A stretch of 31,199 nt of DNA from an uncultured Collinsella sp. (GTDB taxonomy: Bacteria > Actinomycetota > Coriobacteriia > Coriobacteriales > Coriobacteriaceae): contig CAMQHT010000027.1 of the NCBI GenBank assembly GCA_947001705.1, forward strand, positions 1 through 31,199. The letters run 5' to 3'. The translations under genes and the position numbers were made by a program. Below the pieces are notes generated by a model. The model was given only the letters and a program-made list of their open reading frames with translations. It did not search any database and had not been told where the DNA came from. This document shows positions 20,608 to 29,361 of the stretch, piece after piece. Position 1 is the first letter of the stretch; the number at the start of each line of letters is the position of its first letter.

Positions 20608-21675
20608 ATGGCGCTTCCTATGGTTTACGGCGGTCCCGGTCGGTATGTTCAGGGGCCGGGCGAACTTTCGCGTCAGGGCAGGTATTTGTCATGGTTGGGC
20701 TGCGCTGCCTATGTCTTGTTTGACCAGGGCACCGAGGATCGGCTGTGCAGGCAGATTGTCGATGGATTTCTGGACGACGATCTAAGCGAGCCGTTCTTTA
20801 AAATTTACAACGGTCCGTGTACGGAAGAGGCTGTTGCCGAAATGGCTAAGGAAGCCCAGGCTGAGTATTGCGACATGGTGGTGGGTATTGGCGGTGGCAA
20901 GATGCTCGATATCGCCAAGGCAGTAGCGTTTTATGCCGAGTTGCCGTTGTGCGTATGTCCCACGGCGGCCTCAATGGATGGTCCGTGCAGCGCGATTTCG
21001 GTGCTGTATCACGAGGATGGGTCGTTCGACCGCTACCTGATGCTCGAGAAGAATCCAGATCTGGTCGTGGTCGATACCAACGTGGTCGCAGCGGCCCCAC
21101 TGCGTATGACGGTCGCTGGTATGGGCGATGCGCTGGCAACGTACTTCGAGGCGCGTTCGTGCGCCGCGGCGCACGGCGCCAACGAGCACGGTGGCGCGCC
21201 GGGGCACTTGGCTCTGGTTGCGGCTCGTGCCTGCTACGACACACTTATGGAGTGCGGTGTCGCTGCCAAGCGCGATCTCAAAAAGGGGCGTACGTCGCCA
21301 GCGGTTGAACGCCTGATCGAGTGCAATATTTTGCTCTCGGGTGTCGGCTTTGAGAGTGGCGGCTTGGCGTTGGCGCATGCCATCGCCAACGGGCTGACGA
21401 TTCTGCCCGAGTGCAAGGCCATGCATGGTGAGGCCGTGGCATTTGGTCTGGTGGTGCAGCTGCGCCTGGAGCGTGCACCCGAGCTTGATCAGGTGCTCGA
21501 GTTTTGCCAGCGCGTCGGTCTGCCGACGACGCTTGAGGAGCTGGGGCTTGATGAGATTACCGATGCCGATTTGCTGAGCGTTGCTGACGCAACTTTTAAG
21601 AACGAGCGCAACATGGCCAACGAACAGACAAAGGTGACCAGGCAAAAGCTCGTGCAGCTCATGTGCGAGGCATAG
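20608..21675 (+). CDS. Second glycerol dehydrogenase-family protein (divergent paralogue)
   Basis: The 355-residue protein is a clear paralogue of the preceding gldA: G-I-G-G-G-K-M-L-D-I-A-K (93-104), P-T-A-A-S-M-D-G-P-C-S-A-I (118-130), and Zn ligands D174, H257 and H273 are retained. The N-terminal 90 residues and the C-terminus differ strongly, and the start of the Rossmann part is much less conserved. It may use another polyol or act in the reductive direction. GAAGGGCGG lies before ATG 20608. Confidence 0.88.
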   Translation: MALPMVYGGPGRYVQGPGELSRQGRYLSWLGCAAYVLFDQGTEDRLCRQIVDGFLDDDLSEPFFKIYNGPCTEEAVAEMAKEAQAEYCDMVVGIGGGKMLDIAKAVAFYAELPLCVCPTAASMDGPCSAISVLYHEDGSFDRYLMLEKNPDLVVVDTNVVAAAPLRMTVAGMGDALATYFEARSCAAAHGANEHGGAPGHLALVAARACYDTLMECGVAAKRDLKKGRTSPAVERLIECNILLSGVGFESGGLALAHAIANGLTILPECKAMHGEAVAFGLVVQLRLERAPELDQVLEFCQRVGLPTTLEELGLDEITDADLLSVADATFKNERNMANEQTKVTRQKLVQLMCEA

Positions 21676-21826
21676 TTTGGCGCTTGATTGGCCTTGTGCA
21701 ATCGAGGCGGCGATAGGCCATGGGCTATTTGCCGCAAAGATGCTCCGCGTGTAATTTGCCCGAGGCGTGGGCCGATAGCGTATCATTATCTCTTGCTTGT
21801 TTGCACTGCTCAGGGAGGGGCCGCGC

Positions 21827-23080
21827 ATGGCGCAGGAACACGATCTGTTTGATGACATTATCGAGATCAGCAAGGGTTTCGACTTTCTTAAAAACCCGCT
21901 TGGCGGTGTGACCGATGCGCTCGATCCGTCGGCGCCGCAGTGGAATCCTGCTGACTACAAGGAGCGTCCGCGCGGCAACACCATTCCGTGCTTGACCTGC
22001 AAAAACGAAAAGAGTGGCTGCACCGCGTGCATGGACGTGTGCCCGGTCAACGCCATCGAGGTCGAGGAAGATGCCATCGAGATCCTCGATTCCTGTCGCA
22101 AGTGTGGCCTGTGCGCCGCTGCCTGTCCGACTGAGGCGATCATCTCGCCGCGCCTGGCGCCCAAAAACCTGTATGACGACATTGTCTCGGCGGCTACAAG
22201 TCACGAGACCGCCTACGTTACCTGCACGCGCGCCCTTAAGCGCATGCCGCGCGAGAACGAGGTCGTCGTTGCCTGCGTGGGCGATATTACAGCCGAGACC
22301 TGGTTCTCGGTGCTGGCCGACTATCCCAACGTGAGTGTGTATCTGCCGCTGGGCGTGTGCGATAAATGCCGCAACACCGGTGGCGAGGACATGCTGGGCG
22401 AGGCGATTGCGAAGGCCGAGGAATGGGCTGGTACGGGTATGGGCCTGGAGGTCGACCCCAAGAGCCTCAAATGCCATAAGCGCCGCGAGTACGAGCGCAA
22501 GGAATACATGGAAAAGATCGCCCGTACCACGGGCCTGACCGTGACCAAACTCAATCCGGCGACGGCGGCACTGGCTTCGGTGACGCAGAAGCTCAAAGCC
22601 CATCGCCATCAGATCACCCAGCTGGAGCGCACGCTCAACACCATGTGCGGCACCACGACGACCAAGCGTCGCCGTTCGCTCACCCATGGGCGCCAGCTGG
22701 TGCTCTCGACGCTGCAAAACCACCCCGAGCTTGCCCAGAACATGCAGGTGAGCACGCCGGAGTGCGATTTTGACAAGTGCACGTCGTGCGGCGAGTGCGT
22801 TAACGCGTGTCCCACGTCCGCCTGCGATTTGGTGGGAAGCGGTCGCTTTGCACTGGAGTCCACGTATTGTTTGGGTTGCGGAGCCTGCGTCAAGGTTTGT
22901 CCCGAACATGCGCTCAAGCTGGTCGAACACGATGCGTCCAATCTGGTCGTCGCCGATCCCGAGGCCGAGGAAAAGGCCGCCCAGAAGGCGAAGGCTCACG
23001 AGGAGGCCGAGAAGGTCAAGGCCGAGGCAAAGGCCAAGCTCGATAAGATGCTCGATCAGGTGGAAAAGCTCGCAGACTAG
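21827..23080 (+). CDS. Multi-cluster 4Fe-4S protein with coiled-coil tail
   Basis: The 417-residue protein has four ferredoxin-type motifs in two pairs: C55/C58...C65-x2-C68-x3-C72, C90-x2-C93-x2-C96-x3-C100, C318-x2-C321-x2-C324-x3-C328 and C348-x2-C351-x2-C354-x3-C358. The middle (about 130-220) holds further Cys (C133, C150, C178, C181, C216). The last 40 residues are an Ala/Lys/Glu coiled coil. It has no signal or membrane segment, so it is a cytosolic electron carrier or the iron-sulfur subunit of an oxidoreductase; the partner is not in the window. ATG 21827 has GGGAGGGG six bases upstream. Confidence 0.85.
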   Translation: MAQEHDLFDDIIEISKGFDFLKNPLGGVTDALDPSAPQWNPADYKERPRGNTIPCLTCKNEKSGCTACMDVCPVNAIEVEEDAIEILDSCRKCGLCAAACPTEAIISPRLAPKNLYDDIVSAATSHETAYVTCTRALKRMPRENEVVVACVGDITAETWFSVLADYPNVSVYLPLGVCDKCRNTGGEDMLGEAIAKAEEWAGTGMGLEVDPKSLKCHKRREYERKEYMEKIARTTGLTVTKLNPATAALASVTQKLKAHRHQITQLERTLNTMCGTTTTKRRRSLTHGRQLVLSTLQNHPELAQNMQVSTPECDFDKCTSCGECVNACPTSACDLVGSGRFALESTYCLGCGACVKVCPEHALKLVEHDASNLVVADPEAEEKAAQKAKAHEEAEKVKAEAKAKLDKMLDQVEKLAD

Positions 23081-23127
23081 TCAGCGACCCCTATCTCTGC
23101 TTCATTTGCGCCGCCGTGGCGTCCGGG

Positions 23128-23157
23128 TTCGCCTGGATGCTGCGGCGGCGCTATACT
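23128..23157 (+). promoter_or_regulatory. Promoter of ychF
   Basis: TTCGCC (23128-23133) and TATACT (23152-23157) are separated by 18 bases, 38 bases before the GTG start of ychF. Confidence 0.5.
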
Positions 23158-23194
23158 TATGCAGTTTGAAGTACCTGTATCAAAAGGAGCTGTC

Positions 23195-24271
<1,077 letters not shown>

Positions 24272-24282
24272 GGACGACGCAT

Positions 24283-24666
24283 ATGTTTAAATATGGCAAA
24301 AAAGCTGGCTACATGGGTATTGCGTTGCTCGTACTTGCGGTGATTCCGCTGGTGGTTGCAGCGTGTGTTATCCCCAACATTGGTCCCGAGGTGGCAACGA
24401 AGTTTAACGCGGCCGGTGAGGTGACGCGCTGGGGCAAGAGCTACGAGCTGCTGGCACTGCCGGTGCTCAACCTGCTGCTGAGCGTGGCGACGTACTTTAC
24501 GGCAGGACGTCAGGCTAAAAACAATGATGACTCCGCCGCCATGGCGCGCATCGTGTGCGAGCGCTACCTGCGAAACGGCTGCATCACGGGTGTGTTCCTC
24601 AACGTAATCAACGTCTACTTTATGTACTCGGCTATTACCGGAACAGGCTTTGGCTTTGGTTTCTAG
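24283..24666 (+). CDS. Small DUF1648-like membrane protein
   Basis: The 127-residue protein has three transmembrane segments: about 12-34, 53-72 and 100-121. Between the first two lies I-P-N-I-G-P-E-V-A-T-K-F-N-A-A-G-E-V-T-R-W-G, the I-P-x-H-F-x-x-x-G-x-x-x-x-W-G pattern of DUF1648 proteins, with the usual His replaced by Pro/Glu residues. Members near peptide or SdpI-type immunity genes protect membranes. It starts 11 bases after ychF with GAC-GAC-rich spacing and may be co-transcribed. Function not known here. Confidence 0.75.
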   Translation: MFKYGKKAGYMGIALLVLAVIPLVVAACVIPNIGPEVATKFNAAGEVTRWGKSYELLALPVLNLLLSVATYFTAGRQAKNNDDSAAMARIVCERYLRNGCITGVFLNVINVYFMYSAITGTGFGFGF

Positions 24667-24675
24667 CCTGTCCTT

Positions 24676-25065
24676 TTAGGCAACGAGCCTGCACGCATAT
24701 TCAATGGCTGCTGCGAGGCCGCCGCTCGATCGTGGTTTAAAGACCATATCGGCGGCGGCCTCGTTTTCGTATCCGGAGCCGCGGAGGGCGAGTGCGATAC
24801 CGGCTTCTAAAAGGAGCGGCAGGCCGCGTTGGCTGGTTGCGATTACGGCAGCCTGATTGAGCGAGCAGCTGTGCGCTTGGCATTGGATGGCAAGTTCGCC
24901 TTGCGCCGGGCAAGGGACCAGAACGGCGGCGACGCGACTTGATAGTAATGCAAATGCTGTGCGCTCATCGGGCGAAAGGCATTCGGCTTCAACGACGACG
25001 AGCTTGGGCGGTGCGCTGTTTGTGCGAAGCGTGGCTCGGTACATGCGGACCGAAGAACCCGACAT
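24676..25065 (-). CDS. Protein of unknown function, 129 aa, divergent from XRE regulator
   Basis: The 129-residue protein starts MSGSSVRMYRATLRTNSAPP at ATG 25065, with AGGAG seven bases upstream; an in-frame start 8 codons earlier is rejected. It has alternating strands and helices (K-L-V-V-V-E-A-E-C-L-S and A-A-V-L-V-P-C-P-A-Q-G-E) and an Ala-rich C-terminus. It has no signal or membrane segment. Divergent pairing with a 72-aa XRE regulator over a shared palindrome suggests a regulated two-gene unit. No family recognised; toxin-antitoxin is possible but unsupported. Confidence 0.65.
   Translation of the reverse strand: MSGSSVRMYRATLRTNSAPPKLVVVEAECLSPDERTAFALLSSRVAAVLVPCPAQGELAIQCQAHSCSLNQAAVIATSQRGLPLLLEAGIALALRGSGYENEAAADMVFKPRSSGGLAAAIEYACRLVA
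24714..24767 (+). terminator. Terminator for ychF/DUF1648 inside the end of the opposing gene
   Basis: A 12-base perfect stem (CGAGGCCGCCGC at 24714-24725, GCGGCGGCCTCG at 24752-24763) is followed by TTTT, with TGGT/ACCA extending inside the loop. It lies in the C-terminal coding part of the minus-strand gene and would end plus-strand transcripts arriving from ychF. Confidence 0.65.
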
Positions 25066-25087
25066 AGAAAACTCCTGTGTATTCGGC

Positions 25088-25113
25088 AAAACGTAAACTA
25101 TAGTTTACGTTTT
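25088..25113. promoter_or_regulatory. Perfect 26-base palindrome between divergent genes (operator)
   Basis: Each half reads AAAACGTAAACTA, so the site is its own reverse complement over 26 bases. The centre makes TATAGT on both strands (25099-25104 and 25102-25097), so it can carry the -10 boxes of both genes. It stands 22 bases from the unknown protein's start and 28 bases from the XRE start. It is the likely autoregulatory operator of the XRE protein. Confidence 0.8.
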
Positions 25114-25141
25114 TGTTCAGCTCCATTTCAAACTCGGCTGC

Positions 25142-25360
25142 ATGGACGAACGTGCGAAACAGATTCTTGGCAGGCGGGTCGAAGAGACACGCAGGGACCT
25201 TGGTATCTCCAAGGTTGATTTTTGTGTGGCGACAGGAATCAGCCGACCCTACCTCGACCGAATCGAAGATGGGACGGCAAATTTCACGCTCAAGGTTCTA
25301 TTTAAGATCGCGCCCGCACTCGGCATGACGGTGTCAGAGCTTCTCGAGGGGATCGAATAG
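25142..25360 (+). CDS. Small XRE-type regulator
   Basis: The 72-residue protein is a single XRE HTH domain: R-R-V-E-E-T-R-R-D-L-G-I-S-K-V-D-F-C-V-A-T-G-I-S-R-P-Y-L-D-R-I-E-D-G spans the recognition helix (around S-R-P-Y-L-D), followed by L-F-K-I-A-P-A-L-G-M-T-V-S-E-L-L-E. It has no effector domain. The start has no clear ribosome site, as expected for a short-leader transcript from the palindrome promoter. It probably represses itself and the divergent gene. Confidence 0.85.
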   Translation: MDERAKQILGRRVEETRRDLGISKVDFCVATGISRPYLDRIEDGTANFTLKVLFKIAPALGMTVSELLEGIE

Positions 25361-25382
25361 GGGATACCCGTCGACAACTGAA

Positions 25383-26396
25383 TTACGCCATCGGGATGCG
25401 GTCGTGGTTGACTTGGCTGTAGAACAGGCGCTGAATCTCGGCCGCATCACGTGACTGGCCGAGTGCCCACATGGTTTTGGCCACGAGCGTCTCGGTGGTC
25501 ATGTCGTCGCCGCGCAAAATGCCCGGATGATCGGCGTAGGCACGGCCGACCTCATAAACACCCAGGTCAAGGCCCTCTTCGGGGACCTGCGTGGTCATAA
25601 CGACAGTGCGACCCGAATCGACCCAGCGGAAAATTGCCTCTTGGAACGACTCGCCCGACTCACCAAACTCGGGGATACCGCCAATGCCAAAGGTCTCCAG
25701 AATCACAGCGTCGTAGCTATCGGCAAGAGCGTCCAGGATACCCGGGTTCACGCCGGGTGTCAGCTTAAGGACAAATACGCGCGGGTCGATGCTGTCGTAG
25801 AAGCGAACCGGGTTCTCGTCCTGGTGAGTGCCGTGGAGTCCGTTGCGAACGATGCGGTCGTTGCGGATATAGGCAATGGGCGGATAGTTGACGCTAATGA
25901 ACGCGTTAAAGCTCATGGTGCGCTGCTTGCGGGCGCGCGTGCCGGCAATGGCTACGCCGCCAAAGACAATCGAGACGTCGTGCGAATGCTCGTCGAGCGC
26001 ATAGAGCAGGCTCTGGTACAGGTTGAGCTTGGCGTCGGTAAAGGGATTGCCCATGGGCTTTTGCGAGCCGGTGAGTACGATGGGCTTGGGGCTGTCCTGA
26101 ATCAGATAGGAAAGCGCCGCCGCGGTGTAGCTCATGGTGTCGGTGCCGTGCAGAATCACGAAGCCGTCGTGGTCGGCATAACCCTCGACGATGACGTCGC
26201 GGATACGCATCCAGTCGCTCGGACGCATATTGGTGCTGTCGATGTTCATGGGCTGCACGACGTCGAGCTCGCAGAGGCCCGAGATCTCGGGGACGCTCTG
26301 GGCGAGCTCCTCACCGGTCAGGGCGGGGGAGAGGCCGTTGCCGTCCTCGGTCGATGCGATGGTGCCGCCCGTGGCGATGAGAAGGATGCGCTTCAT
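25383..26396 (-). CDS. ansA: Type I L-asparaginase
   Basis: The 337-residue protein starts MKRILLIATGGTIASTEDG; the T-G-G-T-I-A-S loop holds the first catalytic Thr (T12). A second active-site segment H-G-T-D-T-M lies near 83-88, and G-S-Q-K-P at about 110-114 supplies the conserved Lys-region. These are the AnsA/AnsB features; absence of a signal peptide indicates the cytosolic type I form. It hydrolyses L-asparagine to aspartate and ammonia. ATG 26396 is used; in-frame residues upstream are not homologous and lack a ribosome site. Confidence 0.92.
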   Translation of the reverse strand: MKRILLIATGGTIASTEDGNGLSPALTGEELAQSVPEISGLCELDVVQPMNIDSTNMRPSDWMRIRDVIVEGYADHDGFVILHGTDTMSYTAAALSYLIQDSPKPIVLTGSQKPMGNPFTDAKLNLYQSLLYALDEHSHDVSIVFGGVAIAGTRARKQRTMSFNAFISVNYPPIAYIRNDRIVRNGLHGTHQDENPVRFYDSIDPRVFVLKLTPGVNPGILDALADSYDAVILETFGIGGIPEFGESGESFQEAIFRWVDSGRTVVMTTQVPEEGLDLGVYEVGRAYADHPGILRGDDMTTETLVAKTMWALGQSRDAAEIQRLFYSQVNHDRIPMA

Positions 26397-26446
26397 GCTG
26401 GTATTCCTATCGTATTTGCCGCCGCAGAGGCGGAGTCGTTCGGCAG

Positions 26447-26475
26447 TATTGTGGCACAGGGCGTCCAATGTTCAA
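26447..26475 (-). promoter_or_regulatory. Promoter of ansA
   Basis: On the minus strand TTGAAC (26475-26470) and ACAATA (26452-26447) are 17 bases apart, about 50 bases before the ansA start. Confidence 0.5.
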
Positions 26476-26476
26476 A

Positions 26477-26499
26477 CGTATTACATCATCTGTAACGTT
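26477..26499. promoter_or_regulatory. Operator-like inverted repeat between ansA and guaA
   Basis: TTACA (26481-26485) and TGTAA (26491-26495) face each other across TCATC, flanked by ACGT on both sides with one extra TA on the left. It lies just upstream of the ansA -35 box and could bind a dimeric regulator of ansA or guaA. A GTAAC repeat recurs at 26502. The remaining gap up to guaA shows no clear riboswitch. Confidence 0.35.
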
Positions 26500-26662
26500 T
26501 GGTAACACTTCAATTGCCGTCAAATAGGCCCCGGTCGTGCGTTTGCCGTGCGCTGATGGCTGCGAGGGACGAGAAACCCCATATAACGTGTACACTATGT
26601 AAGCTGTTTTCGTTTATTCGCGCGGGTGGGCACAGGCTCCCCGCCAACAAGAGGGGGAAACC

Positions 26663-28261
26663 ATGGATCAAAAGGCTTCCGCAAAGGTCCTCGTACTCGA
26701 CTTTGGTGCGCAGTACGGTCAGCTCATTGCCCGTCGCGTCCGCGACCTCAACGTGTATTCCGAGATCGTTCCCTGCGACATCTCGGCCGATGAGATTCGC
26801 GAAATGAACGCCTCTGCGCTCATCCTCTCTGGCGGCCCGGCTTCTGTGTATGCCGAGGACGCTCCGTCCATCGATCCCGCCATCTTTGACCTGGGCCTTC
26901 CCGTTCTGGGCTTTTGCTACGGCCATCAGATCACGGCCGTGACGCTCGGCGGCAAGGTCGGTCACTCCGAGGTGGGCGAATACGGCCGCGCCACCATCAC
27001 GCGTACGGCCGGCGCCAAGCTCTTTAACTCCACGCCTATGGAGCAGACCGTGTGGATGAGCCACCGCGACGCCGTGTCCGAGGTGCCCGAGGGCTTTACC
27101 GTTACCGCCAGCACCGACGTGTGCCCGGTTGCCGCCATGGAGTGCGTCGAGCGCAAGATCTTCACCACGCAGTTCCACCCCGAGGTCAAGCACTCCGAGT
27201 ACGGTCAGCAGCTGCTGAGCAACTTTCTGTTTGAGATCTGCGGCCTGGAGCCCAACTGGAGCATGGATAACCTGGTCGAGACCATGACAGCCGAGTTCCG
27301 CGAGAAGGTCGGCGACGACCGCGTGATTCTGGCCCTGTCCGGCGGCGTCGACTCCTCCGTCGTGGCTGCGCTGGGCGCTCGCGCCGTGGGCAAGCAGATG
27401 ACCTGCGTGTTCATCAACCACGGCCTGCTGCGCAAGGGCGAGCCCGAGCAGGTGGAGGAGGTCTTCACCAAGCAGTTTGACGTCGACTTTATCCACGTCC
27501 ACGCCGAGGACCGTTATGCCGAGCTTCTGGCCGGCGTGACCGAGCCCGAGGAGAAGCGCCGCATCATCGGTACGCAGTTCTGGAAAGAGTTCTTCGCCGT
27601 GGCGCAGCAGCTCGAGACCGATGGCAAGCCGGTCAAGTACTTGGCTCAGGGCACCATCTACCCCGACATCATTGAGTCCGGCGCTCGCAAGACGGGCGGC
27701 AAGACGGCTACCATCAAGAGCCATCACAATCTGATCCCGTTCCCCGAGGGCGTGCACTTCGACCTTATTGAGCCGCTCGACCACTTCTTTAAGGACGAGG
27801 TCCGCGCGCTTGGTCTGGCGCTCGGTCTGCCGGGTCATATCGTGTTCCGCCAGCCTTTCCCGGGCCCGGGTCTGGCCATCCGCATCATCGGTGCGGTCGA
27901 CAAGGAGAAGCTCGAGATCCTCAAGAATGCCGACGCCATCGTGCGCGAGGAGCTCGACGCCTATAACCAGCGTCTGTTTGAGCAGACCGGCGAGCGCAAC
28001 TCCGAGCATAGCTGCTGGCAGTATTTCGCCGTCCTGCCCGACATTAAGTCCGTCGGCGTTATGGGCGACGAGCGCACCTACCAGCGCCCAATTATCCTGC
28101 GTGCCGTCGAGTCCAGCGATGCCATGACCGCCGACTGGGCCAAGCTGCCCTACGACGTCCTGGCCCGCATCTCCGGCCGCATCGTGGCCGAGGTTCCCGG
28201 CGCCAACCGCGTGTGCTACGACATCACGTCCAAGCCGCCCGCGACGATTGAGTGGGAATAG
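26663..28261 (+). CDS. guaA: GMP synthase (glutamine-hydrolysing)
   Basis: The 532-residue protein has the class I amidotransferase domain (nucleophile in G-F-C-Y-G-H-Q, C85, with H-P-E near 172-174), the ATP pyrophosphatase P-loop L-S-G-G-V-D-S-S near 228-235, and the C-terminal dimer domain ending P-P-A-T-I-E-W-E. It turns XMP into GMP using ATP and glutamine. The usual G-I-C-Y-G-M-Q is here G-F-C-Y-G-H-Q, a conservative variant. GAGGGGG precedes ATG 26663. Its last codons form the left copy of a 17-base repeat found again at 30,807, so it serves as the island attachment gene while staying intact. Confidence 0.97.
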   Translation: MDQKASAKVLVLDFGAQYGQLIARRVRDLNVYSEIVPCDISADEIREMNASALILSGGPASVYAEDAPSIDPAIFDLGLPVLGFCYGHQITAVTLGGKVGHSEVGEYGRATITRTAGAKLFNSTPMEQTVWMSHRDAVSEVPEGFTVTASTDVCPVAAMECVERKIFTTQFHPEVKHSEYGQQLLSNFLFEICGLEPNWSMDNLVETMTAEFREKVGDDRVILALSGGVDSSVVAALGARAVGKQMTCVFINHGLLRKGEPEQVEEVFTKQFDVDFIHVHAEDRYAELLAGVTEPEEKRRIIGTQFWKEFFAVAQQLETDGKPVKYLAQGTIYPDIIESGARKTGGKTATIKSHHNLIPFPEGVHFDLIEPLDHFFKDEVRALGLALGLPGHIVFRQPFPGPGLAIRIIGAVDKEKLEILKNADAIVREELDAYNQRLFEQTGERNSEHSCWQYFAVLPDIKSVGVMGDERTYQRPIILRAVESSDAMTADWAKLPYDVLARISGRIVAEVPGANRVCYDITSKPPATIEWE

Positions 28262-28263
28262 AA
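28247..28263. repeat. att copy at the 3' end of guaA
   Basis: ATTGAGTGGGAATAGAA covers the last codons and stop of guaA plus two bases. It is repeated without change at 30807-30823, in the same direction. The 3' end of guaA is a known target of tyrosine-integrase islands. Confidence 0.85.
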
Positions 28264-28295
28264 CATACGTTCGATAAAATAATATAGTATCAGAT

Positions 28296-28329
28296 AGCGG
28301 GCACGGTTTCAATTGAATCCGTGCCCGCT
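28296..28329. terminator. Long palindrome after guaA, probable terminator
   Basis: AGCGGGCACGG and CCGTGCCCGCT pair perfectly over 11 bases, and after one T/T mismatch the inner TTCAATTGAA is itself a palindrome. There is no long T run after it. It could end guaA transcripts and the opposing methyltransferase transcript, but it lies on the island side of the att copy. Confidence 0.5.
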
Positions 28330-28415
28330 GCTGTATGCGTGTCCTTGCACGCCCAATATGCGCCGTAAAAGCCGTCTTCTTCGACGTCAAAGTGAATGCG
28401 CTTCGTTTTCGCCTC

Positions 28416-29246
28416 TCAAAATCTTATTTTCACGATTTGCATTTTCATCCCGTTGTCACCGACCCTTGCGAGAAACCGGAAAAAGCAGCTGACAGAAGAG
28501 TCTCTCAAATCGTTGTAGCCCAGCATATAGCCGCGACTTGTGACCTGCAGACGGCTGTCCCACGTGCCGATTTCCTTGGCGGCATCCGAAACCGCAAAAT
28601 ATGCCCCCACATCCTTGATTTTTGCAGTCTTAAGCCATGTTTTTGCGATCATCTTTACCGCCGTCCGATTGGCAGCATCAAAGACCAGCACACTGCCGGG
28701 GAAAGCGTCCGCCATCCCCCGCACCAGTTCCCGGACCTGCTGGGTCAGAAAGTAATAGAACACCCCGGAGGCAAAGAACACCGCCCCGCGGGAGGCATCG
28801 ATTTTGCTAAACCATGCGGTGTCTTTCAGGTCGTAGGGGATATTTTGTTCTCGATCCCCGGCGGGCAGTAGCTGCTGCCGCAAGGCAATCACATCCGGGA
28901 AGTCCAGATTGTAGATCTTGCATCTACCGTTGTCGCAGGTTCTGCCGGTGTTGTCCAGCCCGCAGCCCAGATTGACCACCGCCGCATTGGGGTGGCCTTT
29001 CAGGTAATCCCGCACCTCGAAAGCAAGATCACTCTGCCGTGTGGCCACCTCCAGCGCACCAAAGCGCTGTATCAGGCTGCGGGAGTTTTTCTCTGCCTCT
29101 GAAAAGTCGTAGTCGATCTGGTCGAGCAGACGAACCGCTGTTTCATCCCTGTAAAGGTTCGGGTACAACTCCGTGCACAGCTTCCGGGAATACAGCGGGA
29201 GGATCAGCGTCTCCTGCACGGTGTTTTTCTCAATTTTACATTTCAT
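28416..29246 (-). CDS. LCM/PPM1-family SAM-dependent methyltransferase
   Basis: The 276-residue protein has the leucine carboxyl methyltransferase-type layout: SAM motif V-V-N-L-G-C-G-L-D-N-T (90-100), Y-N-L-D-F-P-D-V-I (112-120), and later a F-F-A-S-G-V-F-Y-Y-F segment. Bacterial members of this family mostly methylate small molecules (TcmP-type O-methyltransferases) rather than proteins. Substrate here is unknown. GAGGAAG precedes ATG 29246. It is last of three methyltransferases on one strand, likely one transcript, 116 bases after the second. Confidence 0.85.
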   Translation of the reverse strand: MKCKIEKNTVQETLILPLYSRKLCTELYPNLYRDETAVRLLDQIDYDFSEAEKNSRSLIQRFGALEVATRQSDLAFEVRDYLKGHPNAAVVNLGCGLDNTGRTCDNGRCKIYNLDFPDVIALRQQLLPAGDREQNIPYDLKDTAWFSKIDASRGAVFFASGVFYYFLTQQVRELVRGMADAFPGSVLVFDAANRTAVKMIAKTWLKTAKIKDVGAYFAVSDAAKEIGTWDSRLQVTSRGYMLGYNDLRDSSVSCFFRFLARVGDNGMKMQIVKIRF

Positions 29247-29257
29247 AGGTTTCTTCC

Positions 29258-29323
29258 TCAGTGAATAAAAACTGTCATAATTGCCGCCAGCATAGCCGCT
29301 ATGACCGTCATGCCTATCGCCAT
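29258..29323 (-). CDS. Possible 21-aa membrane micropeptide
   Basis: A frame MAIGMTVIAAMLAAIMTVFI ending H-stop lies between the two methyltransferase genes. It would be a single hydrophobic helix. No ribosome site is seen before its ATG, and the frame continues upstream without a good start, so it may be a remnant or chance reading. Confidence 0.2.
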   Translation of the reverse strand: MAIGMTVIAAMLAAIMTVFIH

Positions 29324-29361
29324 GTGCAGGATGGATGCAAAAATGCCCGTGCTTGATACCC

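Noticed and set aside
21725..22999. 424-codon minus-strand frame opposite the iron-sulfur gene, and similar long frames opposite gldA, ychF, ansA and the alcohol dehydrogenase
   Set aside because: All are mirror images of real genes with low-complexity products and no ribosome sites.
24676..25360. HipA/HipB or known toxin-antitoxin pair
   Set aside because: The partner shows no kinase, RNase or other known toxin motif; only the divergent layout and operator suggest such a unit.
26500..26662. Purine riboswitch before guaA
   Set aside because: The conserved purine-aptamer loops were not found; only an unconvincing GC hairpin is present.
26510..28390. 626-codon open frame on the minus strand across guaA
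   Set aside because: It is the antisense shadow of a highly conserved GMP synthase, a frequent artefact of high-GC third-position bias; its composition is repetitive (His, Gly, Leu, Val) and it has no recognisable domain.
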